DNA of 64,000 bases. Source: an uncultured Bacteroidales bacterium (GTDB lineage Bacteria > Bacteroidota > Bacteroidia > Bacteroidales > Paludibacteraceae). The position numbers and the translations under genes are program-made. The notes beneath the pieces are model-generated. The model was given only the letters and a program-made list of their open reading frames with translations. It had not been told where the DNA came from and searched no databases. Within the stretch, counting starts at the first letter, position 1; each line of letters opens with the position of its first letter. The stretch spans positions 124,001 through 188,000 of the forward strand of contig CASDOZ010000001.1 in NCBI GenBank assembly GCA_949282265.1, written 5' to 3'. Shown in pieces: positions 38,185 through 46,585 of this stretch.

Positions 38185-39326
38185 GATGGTTGTTCTTCGC
38201 CTTTGTTCGTATTTGTTTTCTTTTTGTTGTTCCGTTTGCGTTTGGAACGGCTTTTTTTCTTGTCAAAGCGGGTCAGGTCATCTTGTCCTACAACATTTTT
38301 GTAGTCGATTCCGCTTGGTGCGACGGTATTTTTTTGCGTACTCAGGCCGACTGGTTTTTCTCCGCGTTTGTTCATGGCAATGATTTCTTTTGCCCGCTCG
38401 GAACTGATGGTTACCAGATTCGCCGGCATATTCGGTGCGGTCGAATACGTTAGTTCATTTTTGAGCGTATCCGTTTTGAAATGGTAGTATGTGCCATCTT
38501 GTGTTTCCAGTTGGGTGTCCCGACGCGGGAAATCCTTTTGGGCATCCAGATAGGTGTCCAGCTCATAGTTCATGCAGCATTTCAGTTTGGCGCATTGTCC
38601 GGCCAGTTTTTGCGGGTTAAGCGACATGTCCTGGATGCGCGCAGCGCTTGTTGCCACGGAGCAGAAACTTGACATCCAGGTTGTGCAACACATTTCGCGT
38701 CCGCATGGTCCGATTCCGCCAATGCGTCCGGCTTCCTGGCGTGCGCCTATCTGTTTCATTTCTATGCGGACGCGGAAAGTCTCGGCCAGCACCTTGATTA
38801 GTTGCCTGAAATCGACGCGTTCGTCGGCTATATAGTAAAATATGGCTTTGTTGCCGTCGCCTTGATATTCCACATCACCGATTTTCATTTTCAATCCCAG
38901 ATTGTTGGCAAGCTGCCGGGCACGGATCATGGTGTCCTGCTCTTTTGCCTTGGCTTCTTTCCATTTCTGCAAATCGGCCTCTTTGGCTATGCGGTATATC
39001 TTGCGTATTTCGTAACGGTTTGTGTCGATATGGTTTTTTTTCATTTGAAGCGGCACAAGTTTGCCGGTCAATGTCACTTCACCCACATCGTGGCCGGGGT
39101 TGGCTTCCACTGTGACGATAACGCCTTTTTCCAGGGGCAAATGTTCGCTGTTCAAGAAATAGCCCTTGCGTGTGTTTTTGAACTGCACTTCTACAAGGTC
39201 AGTTTCTTTTACGGTTTCCGGCAAGTCGCACATCCAGTCCGTGACACTCAATTTGAGTGCGGTGTTCCTGCAATATCCTTTTTTATTTATTTGGCATCTG
39301 CCGTCGTTCAGTGTGAAATCGTTCAT
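38181..39326 (-). CDS. ricT: PSP1-domain protein, RicT type
   Basis: A 381-residue PSP1-domain protein. In Bacillus, RicT (YaaT) forms an iron-sulfur complex with YlbF and YmcA that steers RNase Y. PSP1 region about 45-235, with the Cys-rich block GPCGREMCCTTWMSSF and AGQCAKLKCCMNYE, likely cluster ligands. The C-terminus (after about 340) is a lysine-rich tail. Interestingly, rny lies about 3.3 kb downstream on the same strand. It lies 13 bases after holB and is coupled to gldH. Confidence 0.9.
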   Translation of the reverse strand: MNDFTLNDGRCQINKKGYCRNTALKLSVTDWMCDLPETVKETDLVEVQFKNTRKGYFLNSEHLPLEKGVIVTVEANPGHDVGEVTLTGKLVPLQMKKNHIDTNRYEIRKIYRIAKEADLQKWKEAKAKEQDTMIRARQLANNLGLKMKIGDVEYQGDGNKAIFYYIADERVDFRQLIKVLAETFRVRIEMKQIGARQEAGRIGGIGPCGREMCCTTWMSSFCSVATSAARIQDMSLNPQKLAGQCAKLKCCMNYELDTYLDAQKDFPRRDTQLETQDGTYYHFKTDTLKNELTYSTAPNMPANLVTISSERAKEIIAMNKRGEKPVGLSTQKNTVAPSGIDYKNVVGQDDLTRFDKKKSRSKRKRNNKKKTNTNKGEEQPS

Positions 39327-39339
39327 AATGAAAATAAGT

Positions 39340-40494
39340 TTATCTTTTCAGCAACATAATAATTTTCAGAGAAATATCGAAGAAAACCATTTTTGCGTTC
39401 GTATTTTGTTCTATCTGTTTTTCAGCAACCTCCAGTTCGTTCATCAAATCTTCCACATTGCGTTCGTTAATGAATGCGGCAAATTTTTGTGAGAACTGTT
39501 CTTCGTCGCTTGTCATGTAATTCAATGCCGGCTGATGCACGTTGTATATAAAATTTTCGCGTACAAGCCGTTGTGAGTATTGTAAAAAATATTTTTGGCG
39601 TTCGCGGCCTACTCCGCTGGCGGCCATGTCCTCGCTCCATTTCCGCAGGCTCATCAAGGCGGCATAATCGCGCTTGTTTCCGACCAGCCATGCCCACCGC
39701 ATAAGTTGCACGAAACGTTCAAAATTAAGCCTGTTTTCATCGTCGTTTTCTTCGAGCCGAAGGGCGTTCAAATAGCTTCCGTTGGCTATATGTGCCAGAT
39801 TTTCAGCCGCTTCTTGGGCTAGGGAAACGTTGTGTGTGCACAATGCTGCGGCTATTTCATTTTGTTCTATACGTGGCACATTTATGCGTTGCGTCCGCGA
39901 CAGAATGGTAGCCAGCAGGTTTTCCGGCTGGTTGCTGACCAGCAAGAAGACTGTTTTTTCGGGAGGTTCTTCCAAAATTTTCAGCAACTTGTTGGCACAA
40001 ACCGGATTCATTTTTTCTGGCAGCCAGATAATCATGACCTTGTATTCCGATTCATAAGTTTTCAAGCTCAATTTACGCAGGATTTCCGAGCTTTCGTTGG
40101 CATAAATGGTGCCGGACTTGCTGTCCGCGCCAATGAAACCGTACCATTCGTTTTCGCTGAAATATTTTTTTTCCAAAATGATTTTACGGAAATCGGCGCC
40201 GAAGTCATCGCACACGACTGATTTGGAATCGCCCGGTTTTACAATCGGGAACACAAAATGCAGGTCGGGATGTTGCAATTTGGCGTATTTGATGCACGAA
40301 GGGCATTGTCCGCATGAATCGGTTTCCGTACGGTTCGTGCATGAAATATATTGCGCATAGGCAATGGCTAATTGCAGTTTTCCGACACCGGCCGGCCCGC
40401 AAAGCAGTTGCGCGTGCGGAATCCGTTGTTCGCACACGGTTTGTATCAGCCTTTTTTTGATGGTTTCTTGCCCTATGATATCGGAAAATTTCAT
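39340..40494 (-). CDS. holB: DNA polymerase III delta' subunit (HolB-type clamp-loader ATPase)
   Basis: A 384-residue AAA+ clamp-loader subunit. MKFSDIIGQETIKKRLIQTV, HAQLLCGPAGVGKLQLAIAYA (degenerate Walker A ending GKL rather than GKT/S, as expected for a non-hydrolysing delta'), zinc-finger CGQCPSCIKYA, and sensor region LLVSNQPENLLATILSRTQRI. The open frame extends 33 codons upstream from a TTG, but a TATCTTTG box ends 6 bases before ATG 40494, so translation must begin here, on a nearly leaderless message. Confidence 0.9.
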   Translation of the reverse strand: MKFSDIIGQETIKKRLIQTVCEQRIPHAQLLCGPAGVGKLQLAIAYAQYISCTNRTETDSCGQCPSCIKYAKLQHPDLHFVFPIVKPGDSKSVVCDDFGADFRKIILEKKYFSENEWYGFIGADSKSGTIYANESSEILRKLSLKTYESEYKVMIIWLPEKMNPVCANKLLKILEEPPEKTVFLLVSNQPENLLATILSRTQRINVPRIEQNEIAAALCTHNVSLAQEAAENLAHIANGSYLNALRLEENDDENRLNFERFVQLMRWAWLVGNKRDYAALMSLRKWSEDMAASGVGRERQKYFLQYSQRLVRENFIYNVHQPALNYMTSDEEQFSQKFAAFINERNVEDLMNELEVAEKQIEQNTNAKMVFFDISLKIIMLLKR

Positions 40495-40500
40495 ATTTTG

Positions 40501-40508
40501 CAAAGATA
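40501..40508 (-). promoter_or_regulatory. -7 box directly before holB
   Basis: TATCTTTG on the minus strand ends six bases before the ATG at 40494. No convincing -33 TTG is visible at normal spacing. If used, the mRNA is leaderless or nearly so. Confidence 0.5.
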
Positions 40509-40816
40509 CAAAAACTCGCCTAAATACGGATAAATTCAAAAAGAATAATGCAAATGATTGATAATTAATCAAATTACAGCCTGTGCATTTCAAGGAATCT
40601 GGAGAAAAGCAGTTGCCGGCATACAGGGATTTAAAAATCTGGTATTTATGCTGAATGTAAAATTATTCCGTTGGATACTGTAAAATTTCCGGGATGTCGG
40701 TAACTTTGTTGTGGAAACAAGTCTGTGGTTTTATTGAAAAAGAATACGGAAAAAATTTTGGCTATGTATAGTTTTCGGGTCGCTTTGTGGTCTAACAAGT
40801 AAAAACAGCATGTGAA
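40509..40816. other. Spacer upstream of the ECF sigma gene
   Basis: No coding region is seen. TAACTTTG at 40701-40708 could be a -7 box for the sigma gene, with the nearest TTG (40671-40673) spaced too far to be convincing. Confidence 0.35.
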
Positions 40817-41299
40817 ATGAATGCGAAAGAACAACAATTCACAAATATCATCCGGGAGCATGAGCGGACTATCTATACCGTCTGCTATATGTTTTCGAGC
40901 AATACGGACGAGGTGAACGACCTCTATCAGGACATTCTCGTCCGCTTGTGGCAAGGCTTCGATACCTTTGAGGGGAAGAGCGATATCCGAACGTGGATCT
41001 ATCGCGTTAGCCTGAACTATTGCATCAACTTCAGTAAACGGCAGAAGAAGCAGCGCGAACGACTGGACTTAGGCACGGGTTTTCCTTCGGAAGGGAGAAG
41101 TCTTGAAAAAAATTTGCAGATAAAGCAGCTTTATAAGCGGATCAATGCATTGGGACTGGTGGACAGAAGCGTGGTTCTGTTGTGGCTCGAAGGCCTGAGC
41201 TACGACGAAATCGGCGCTATCCTGGGTATTTCTGTCAAGAATGTCTCGTTCAAGCTGGTCCGCATCAAGGAACAACTCAAAAAAATGTCTAACATTTAA
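40817..41299 (+). CDS. ECF-type RNA polymerase sigma factor
   Basis: A 160-residue sigma-70-family factor with only regions 2 and 4. Region 2: TVCYMFSSNTDEVNDLYQDILVRLWQ, then FEGKSDIRTWIYRVSLN. Region 4: SVVLLWLEGLSYDEIGAILGISVKNVSFKLVRIKEQL, a clear helix-turn-helix. It directs polymerase to a small regulon, probably in response to an envelope signal. The gene 12 bases downstream encodes a membrane protein, the usual position of an anti-sigma factor, though no zinc anti-sigma or FecR motif is present. Confidence 0.9.
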   Translation: MNAKEQQFTNIIREHERTIYTVCYMFSSNTDEVNDLYQDILVRLWQGFDTFEGKSDIRTWIYRVSLNYCINFSKRQKKQRERLDLGTGFPSEGRSLEKNLQIKQLYKRINALGLVDRSVVLLWLEGLSYDEIGAILGISVKNVSFKLVRIKEQLKKMSNI

Positions 41300-41311
41300 C
41301 AAACGAATCGT

Positions 41312-41893
41312 ATGGAAATTAATATCGAAAAAGAAATTCAGGCACTGAAATCGGAGTATAACGTGTTTAAGGAAGGGCTGGAAAAGCAGGAAACGCTGAA
41401 CGAAAAGTTCTTCAAGTCGCTGAGGAAACGGCCCGCGATGGCCATCAACAAGGAAATCAGGGATCGAATATTGGGTGATGTCGTGACGATACCCACGATT
41501 ATTGTGATTTGTATTCATATAGACTGGTCCTTGCTGTTTGGCATATTAGTGTCGTTGTGGGCTTTGGTTGATTTGGGTATTACCCTGTGGGTCAGCCGCA
41601 AGCTGGGCATGAACCATCTGCTGGACGACGATGTGCGGACGGTTACAGGCAAGATTGCTGGTTATCGCAAATTCTATGCGGGATCGCTCATTGCCGCCAT
41701 AGTTCCCGTGACTGCCATGTTCACTTATATTTTTATGCGGCTGTATGCCCAAGCGGATAACGCTACTGCTGTACGACTTATCACTATTTCGGGCATTATT
41801 TCCATCACTGTTGCCATTGTGATAACCCTGTGGCAATATAAAAAACATGTGAGAAGGTGCAGGGAACTGCTAGAGCAGTTTGAGGAAAAGTAG
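41312..41893 (+). CDS. Four-helix membrane protein next to the ECF sigma factor (possible anti-sigma partner)
   Basis: A 193-residue protein that I do not recognise. The N-terminal 50 residues are charged and helical (IEKEIQALKSEYNVFKEGLEKQE), then membrane segments at about 57-72, 73-95, 123-143 and 155-176, ending in a basic-acidic tail. With its cytoplasmic N-terminal helix, position right behind a sigma gene and the tight 12-base gap, it could sequester the sigma factor, but that is inference from context. Confidence 0.6.
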   Translation: MEINIEKEIQALKSEYNVFKEGLEKQETLNEKFFKSLRKRPAMAINKEIRDRILGDVVTIPTIIVICIHIDWSLLFGILVSLWALVDLGITLWVSRKLGMNHLLDDDVRTVTGKIAGYRKFYAGSLIAAIVPVTAMFTYIFMRLYAQADNATAVRLITISGIISITVAIVITLWQYKKHVRRCRELLEQFEEK

Positions 41894-41921
41894 TTAATTT
41901 ATAAGTTTTTCATGGACAGTT

Positions 41922-42230
41922 GTGGGCATCATCGGCAAGAACGTCCGCAACTGTCTTCAATCCATGAAGCGTCTCGACGAACCGATAGAAGTTACTATCG
42001 AAAGGTATGTTATCGGTTATCTGGTCTTCTGGCATATTGCCTATATTGATAAAGAAAAGATGGACAGATGTGACGATGAAAAGGTCATCGAATTTAAACG
42101 GAAGAAACTGGAGGAATACATCACCTCGCATCCTCCTATTGCTACTTTGCCGAAGTTCTACATTGTGTTTCTAAATCAGCCTCATATTGGCTGCGATACC
42201 CACGGCCTCAGTGATGTTTTCTGCACGTAG
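41922..42230 (+). pseudogene. Gene remnant reading into a LuxR-tail repeat
   Basis: An open frame from GTG 41922 (no good ATG) with protein-like composition in its first 83 codons (VIGYLVFWHIAYIDKEKMD, FKRKKLEEYITSHPP), then running antisense through the 74-base LuxR-tail repeat, where it ends. The natural C-terminus is therefore probably lost at about 42171. I do not recognise the family. It may be the 5' part of a gene cut when the adjacent module arrived. Confidence 0.45.
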
Positions 42231-42248
42231 TTTCTCGACGAGTTTCTT
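42171..42248 (-). repeat. Direct repeat copy A: LuxR-type regulator tail
   Basis: Bases 42175-42248 match 44916-44989 at 71 of 74 positions, in the same orientation. On the minus strand it encodes the last helices of a LuxR/GerE domain (KKLVEKLRAENITEAVGIAA) and a stop TAG. Upstream (42249-42415) the similarity ends and no gene is seen apart from a 27-codon open frame at 42314-42397 without support. Confidence 0.9.
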
Positions 42249-42415
42249 TGTTACACTACCGATTACTTTTTTTTAATTTACAATGCCTGCACTACTAATA
42301 TAACTTAAAATAAATGAAACACTCAACAATTGTCTCACATTGGAAAATAGAGAATCTTCTGCAAGACAACAATAATTTGGCCGTATTTAAAACATAAATC
42401 AGCAATAGAGAAATT

Positions 42416-43669
42416 TTAGTGTAACATTATAGAATCACCATCTTGCATAGGAGTAACCGACCATTGATTGCAGAATAGTTTAGCAAATATTTCCGGTGCA
42501 TCAGTATGCATAGGAATTATAGCTTTGGGAGAAAGCTGCGTGAAGAGATTCTGAAGGCTTTCCATGTCACAGTGTCCACTGGTATGTCTATATAAATATC
42601 CTTTTCCGAGTGATGTTGCAAGATGTCCGTTATATGATGGTGATGATGGGTTATTTACATATCCATTCCACATAGAGAGATAGAATTGTTTAGGCTCACC
42701 TGGCAAGTTATTAACAAGATGGTCCAGTCGTGGATTACTTCTGGCTATCAATACATATCCTTTTTCTTTAAGAAAATCAATAAACTTATCACTGACAAGA
42801 TACTTGCCTATATTATTTTTGTCATACATTAAAACCAACGGTTTATATTTCCCATAATTATAGAGTTCGGCCTCTGACCAAATATGATTATTGCTGACAA
42901 TCGTATCCATGATATGCTTTTGATAAGAGTCCACTATAAAAGGGAGTTTGGTTCGCAATGCCGCATGATACAGTGAGAACAAGCGGTCAATATTAGTTGA
43001 GGACAAATATACAATGTTGAATTTATGCTGCTGGAAATCTTTCTCAAACTGTTGTTGTAATTCATGCTCTGTTTGTAAGGTTGCTTCTGAACGCTTTACA
43101 TTTGTTCCCTCGCAAACCACATAATCAACCTTTCCTATGAATTTATCAATTACATCAGGTAATTTTTTGCCGCGGAATCCGTGTGTGCGAAAATCACCAG
43201 TATGAAATACCTTAATCTCATTAGTCTCAATCTTGAAAGCGTAGGCATCAAAAGCAGAGTGGTCTATGTTTATTGGTGTTATTTTGAACAAACCAAATTC
43301 AAAAGCTTTACCGGCTTCAAAAGGAACTGTTTTCTCAAGACGCTTAAGTAAATTAGAATGTTTACTGTCAGCATATTTCAGTTGATTTGATGTTATCTTT
43401 TGAATCTCAAGACTTAAATTACCCATAAAAACAGGAACGTCATTGGGAATCTGATGAATGTTACCTATATGGTCGCCATGATAGTGAGTGATAAGTACAG
43501 CACTTTTTGAAGTATCTCCTTTTGTCAGTCCGTCAATGTTGAGTGGTTCGGGTGCAGGCATACCTGGTAACTGTTCGCCGAAATCGACAAACAGTCGCCA
43601 ACCTTTATGCTCATACTCTGTTACTGAGCCACCAATCTGATTTGCTCCGCGATGGATAGTTATTTTCAC
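42416..43669 (-). CDS. RNase J-like beta-CASP metallo-hydrolase
   Basis: A 417-residue metallo-beta-lactamase-fold protein. N-terminal GANQIGGSVTEYEHKGWRLF is RNase J-like. Zinc motifs: Asp29 (FVDFGEQ), THYHGDH (61-67), His137 (NIDHSAFDAY), Asp159 (HTGDF). Beta-CASP motifs: Glu187 (CEGTN), His362/366 (RHTSGH) and His388 (IPMHTD). Together these indicate a zinc nuclease, probably on RNA. It is shorter than RNase J (about 550) and lacks its C-terminal domain. Its start overlaps the stop of the PD-(D/E)XK-like gene by 4 bases. The region is more AT-rich than its neighbours and flanked by a direct repeat, which suggests acquisition. It could be a defence or RNA-quality module. Confidence 0.85.
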   Translation of the reverse strand: MKITIHRGANQIGGSVTEYEHKGWRLFVDFGEQLPGMPAPEPLNIDGLTKGDTSKSAVLITHYHGDHIGNIHQIPNDVPVFMGNLSLEIQKITSNQLKYADSKHSNLLKRLEKTVPFEAGKAFEFGLFKITPINIDHSAFDAYAFKIETNEIKVFHTGDFRTHGFRGKKLPDVIDKFIGKVDYVVCEGTNVKRSEATLQTEHELQQQFEKDFQQHKFNIVYLSSTNIDRLFSLYHAALRTKLPFIVDSYQKHIMDTIVSNNHIWSEAELYNYGKYKPLVLMYDKNNIGKYLVSDKFIDFLKEKGYVLIARSNPRLDHLVNNLPGEPKQFYLSMWNGYVNNPSSPSYNGHLATSLGKGYLYRHTSGHCDMESLQNLFTQLSPKAIIPMHTDAPEIFAKLFCNQWSVTPMQDGDSIMLH

Positions 43670-44688
43670 ATTCTAAGTTGATTTGGATAAGTTCCAAAAA
43701 ATATAAATGTTTCATCCTTTTGGAATGCTTCATTATCATAATATAATGAGTGACAATGAAGAATAACGTCAAGTCCTTTTAATGGTATGTTAACATTACA
43801 AAATTCCTCTGTCGTTCCTTTAGGCATAATAGTCACAACATCAATGTCTAATGTCTTTGGCATTTCTTTAATTACACGAATCTGTTTTTTTTCACCTATT
43901 ACTCTTAAAGGCCTTCCCATAAAGAAATCCCACCAATGCTGACCTGATTTGCTCCGAAGTAAGTGTGCGATAAAAATGGCATACGTTATAGCCTGTCCCA
44001 TGGCCATTTTTTGACTTTCTGCCGGTTTATTTTCGTCTTTAACCTCCATTACACAGATACGTGAATCACCTTCGATCGATTTTACACGTGCCAGAATATC
44101 AATGCCTCCCCCCTTATCTGTGTATTTCGGGTAATGCGTACTTGCCTTGAGCGGCGTTGGCATCTGGAAAAATAGTTTATAAAGTCTGATTGGTTGAATA
44201 TAACAAAGGGCTTTTTCTTTACTTGACCTTTTACTGAATTCTTTTAGAAGACAGTTCTCAACACGATGTTCCTCGCTTTTAGGATATTTTCTATCAGTAA
44301 CATTGAATTCAGTAGTAAACTTTAAAGATTCCTTTTTGAAAAAACTTCGGAAGTTACTCGCTTCTATGCTATCCCAATTTATTTTTTTGCGGAAATCAAA
44401 ATTGAAATACTTTTGGTTTGTTTCTGATTTAGGACAAAGCAACACTTCTTTAGTTGCAGTTTCCAAAACCGTTGCTATACTTTGACCTCTAAAACGTAAA
44501 TCATAAGATTTTCCTTTTCTCCCTATTGAGCTATATAAGGATAAACCTTCTGGCTTTCTAAAAGAACGCACTTCTATTTGAGCGCTGTTGTTGGCAATGT
44601 TTTGAATGTATCGCTGATATTGTTCCTCCCATTTGTTATTTTCTGCAAGCAAGTCTGTTGTGAATTGAATAATCTGATTTATTTCCAT
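43666..44688 (-). CDS. PD-(D/E)XK nuclease-like protein, first gene of two-gene module
   Basis: A 340-residue protein of no family I can name. The segment GGGIDILARV (Asp197) followed by RICVMEVKDE (Glu215, Lys217) and GQAITYAI (Gln232, Tyr236) fits the D-ExK-QxxxY pattern of restriction-like nuclease folds. The N-terminal 180 residues are unassigned, with many Lys and aromatic residues (KYFNFDFRKKINW, FRSFFKKESLKF), perhaps a nucleic-acid-binding part. No methylase or specificity gene is near. It is coupled to the beta-CASP gene by a 4-base overlap, which suggests the two products work together. Confidence 0.65.
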   Translation of the reverse strand: MEINQIIQFTTDLLAENNKWEEQYQRYIQNIANNSAQIEVRSFRKPEGLSLYSSIGRKGKSYDLRFRGQSIATVLETATKEVLLCPKSETNQKYFNFDFRKKINWDSIEASNFRSFFKKESLKFTTEFNVTDRKYPKSEEHRVENCLLKEFSKRSSKEKALCYIQPIRLYKLFFQMPTPLKASTHYPKYTDKGGGIDILARVKSIEGDSRICVMEVKDENKPAESQKMAMGQAITYAIFIAHLLRSKSGQHWWDFFMGRPLRVIGEKKQIRVIKEMPKTLDIDVVTIMPKGTTEEFCNVNIPLKGLDVILHCHSLYYDNEAFQKDETFIFFGTYPNQLRM

Positions 44689-44776
44689 ATATTTGTATTT
44701 TTTAGGTTATTCATTCAAGCCTTTTGAGGATTATTTACAAGTTCCGTCCTAGTATGCATTTAAAGAAGCGTGGCGG

Positions 44777-44829
44777 AAATTATTGTCTAAAAGTAATACT
44801 TTTTTTTCGTTATGCCAAATTATTGTCTA
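44777..44829. repeat. Two 13-base direct repeats upstream of the nuclease module
   Basis: AAATTATTGTCTA occurs at 44777-44789 and 44817-44829, 40 bases apart (about four helical turns), 90-140 bases before the start of the module's first gene. It could be an operator for a dimeric regulator; chance in AT-rich DNA is not excluded. Confidence 0.45.
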
Positions 44830-44911
44830 TTTTTCATTAATTATCGATCAATCTCCTAATCCGGATAATAAATGTATCTCCATTTAAGTTGAATGTGTAT
44901 TATTGATGTTG

Positions 44912-45088
44912 TTATATCAGCTTCAGATTGGCTGCGATGCCCACGGCCTCAGTGATGTTTTCTGCACGTAGTTTCTCGACGAGTTTCTTCTTGTGAAATT
45001 TGACGGTATTGGCATCTATAAAGAGAGTTTCTCCAATCTCCGTATTCATTTGTTTCTTGTCTACAAAGTTAGAAAAATCTGTCTGATT
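44912..45088 (-). pseudogene. LuxR-family regulator remnant (C-terminal HTH only), contains direct repeat copy B
   Basis: The minus-strand frame encodes NTEIGETLFIDANTVKFHKK, KLVEKLRAENITEAVGIAAN and a stop TAA, the GerE/LuxR helix-turn-helix. An in-frame stop lies at 45091-45089 and no start codon or sensor domain precedes it, so only about 50 residues of a regulator remain. Its tail (44916-44989) repeats 42175-42248. The missing 5' part would lie where the metF promoter region now is. Confidence 0.8.
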
Positions 45089-45227
45089 TTAATTGCCAAG
45101 GCATTTACTTTCCGCGTTATTTGTCATTGATTATGGAAATCTTGTACAAATCTTTGTAAATCAAACAAATATGTGACAAATATGGTGAAAAGCCGCAAAT
45201 GCGGCGGCTTATTAACAAAAAAATGCG

Positions 45228-45235
45228 TACTTTTG
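45228..45235 (+). promoter_or_regulatory. -7 box upstream of metF
   Basis: TACTTTTG, with no clear -33 TTG. A GC-rich hairpin (AAGCCGC, loop, GCGGCTT, 45190-45210) lies just upstream. Predicted leader is about 57 bases. I looked for SAM riboswitch features and saw none. Confidence 0.45.
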
Positions 45236-45298
45236 TCCGCATATAAATCTTGCTTAGGTTCTTTAAACCGGACCTTGGAATTTGCCAAATATTTGGAT

Positions 45299-46249
45299 AT
45301 GAGTATAGTAGAAAAGATAAAATCATCCGCTTCCACGACATTTTCGTTTGAATTGCTTCCTCCCCTGAAAGGCAAGGGAATGGATTCGGTCATACGGACA
45401 ATAGATGCCTTGCGCGAATTTGACCCGAAATACATCAACATTACAACCCATCGCAGCGAAATGGTTTACAAGCCGACGGAAAGCGGTTTGTACAAATGTG
45501 TGCCGGAACGTCATCGGCCCGGAACCGTAGCTGTCGCGGCGGCCATCCAGCATAAATATGGCATTCCGGTGGTTCCGCATATTCTGTGCAGCGGTTTTAC
45601 GCGCGAGGAAACGGAATATGTGCTGATTGATTTGCAGTTTCTGGGTATAACCGATTTGTTGCTGCTGCGTGGCGACAAAGGCAAGCATGAAAAAACTTTT
45701 GTATCGTTGGGAAACACGCATGCTACGGATTTGCAGGAACAAGTGAATCGGTTCAACGAAGGTTTTTTCCAGGATGGTACGCCCATGGCGGGAAACATCG
45801 GGCAGAAATTCAGCTATGGCATGGCCTGCTATCCGGAAAAGCATGAAGAAGCGCCAAACATGGAGTCGGATTTGTTTTATGCCAAACAAAAGGTAGATGC
45901 CGGTGCGGAATATTTGGTTACGCAAATGTTCTTTGATAACCGGAAATATTTCGATTTTGTGGACAAATGCCGCGAAACAGGCATTACCGTGCCGATTATT
46001 CCCGGGCTTAAACCGCTTACGCTGATGAACCAGCTTACGGTTTTGCCGAAAATCTTCCACACGGACATACCGGAGGCATTTGCCATCGAGTTGCGCAAAT
46101 GCAAGACAGATGCCGAAGTTGTCGAGGTGGGTGTCGAATGGCTGACGGAGCAAGCAAGGGAACTGATTTCCAGAGGTGCGCCGAGCCTTCATTTTTATAC
46201 ATTAATGGCAACGCAGAGCGTGAAACGTGTTGCGCAGGCTGTATTTTGA
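45299..46249 (+). CDS. metF: Methylenetetrahydrofolate reductase
   Basis: Reduces 5,10-methylenetetrahydrofolate to 5-methyltetrahydrofolate for methionine synthesis; an FAD-containing TIM barrel. A 316-residue protein with FSFELLPPLKGKG, YINITTHRS, PHILCSGFTREE, LLLLRGDKG, GAEYLVTQMFFDN and PIIPGLKPLT. I take ATG 45299 (MSIVEKIKSS); the open frame extends 42 codons upstream through the promoter region without coding character. The C-terminus PSLHFYTLMAT is typical. Confidence 0.95.
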   Translation: MSIVEKIKSSASTTFSFELLPPLKGKGMDSVIRTIDALREFDPKYINITTHRSEMVYKPTESGLYKCVPERHRPGTVAVAAAIQHKYGIPVVPHILCSGFTREETEYVLIDLQFLGITDLLLLRGDKGKHEKTFVSLGNTHATDLQEQVNRFNEGFFQDGTPMAGNIGQKFSYGMACYPEKHEEAPNMESDLFYAKQKVDAGAEYLVTQMFFDNRKYFDFVDKCRETGITVPIIPGLKPLTLMNQLTVLPKIFHTDIPEAFAIELRKCKTDAEVVEVGVEWLTEQARELISRGAPSLHFYTLMATQSVKRVAQAVF

Positions 46250-46295
46250 TTTTTGAATTATGTTCCGTTCGTGAGGACGGGAAAATCCATTGATT

Positions 46296-46526
46296 ATGCA
46301 TTTGTTATTTTCCATATTGTTCCTGCTCCTGCTGCTGTTTTTCTTTATTTTCATCGTGGCAGGTATATTTGGCATATTCCGTTCCCTGTTTACCGGCAAC
46401 CGGCAGAAGAATGCTGTCCGCAAGACGACTGTTTCGCAGGAACCTGTCCGCCGCCGTGAAAAGTTCTTCAAGGAGGATGAAGGCGAATATGTGGACTATG
46501 AAGAAATAGACAAGGATGCCGAGTAA
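46296..46526 (+). CDS. Small membrane protein (DUF4834-like)
   Basis: A 76-residue protein: one strongly hydrophobic N-terminal helix (residues about 2-28, LLFSILFLLLLLFFFIFIV), a basic stretch (GNRQKNAVRKTTV) and an acidic tail (EDEGEYVDYEEIDKDAE). This matches a small family of unknown function that I recall from Bacteroidetes as DUF4834. ATG 46296 is preferred over upstream TTG/ATT codons. It follows metF by 46 bases and may be cotranscribed. Confidence 0.7.
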   Translation: MHLLFSILFLLLLLFFFIFIVAGIFGIFRSLFTGNRQKNAVRKTTVSQEPVRRREKFFKEDEGEYVDYEEIDKDAE

Positions 46527-46585
46527 AACGACATTTTGTCAGAAATTCAGCCAAAAAATTCCATTTATACGAGAAAAAGTGTCAT

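Noticed and set aside
42314-42397. 27-codon open frame in the AT-rich spacer beside direct repeat copy A
   Set aside because: Too short, with no ribosome-binding signal and no recognisable motif.
40817-45088. Insertion sequence or integrase driving the accessory region
   Set aside because: No transposase, integrase or terminal inverted repeat was found; only the LuxR-tail direct repeat marks the borders.
45190-45298. SAM riboswitch upstream of metF
   Set aside because: A GC-rich hairpin is present, but I could not find the conserved core or pseudoknot of the SAM riboswitch classes known to me.
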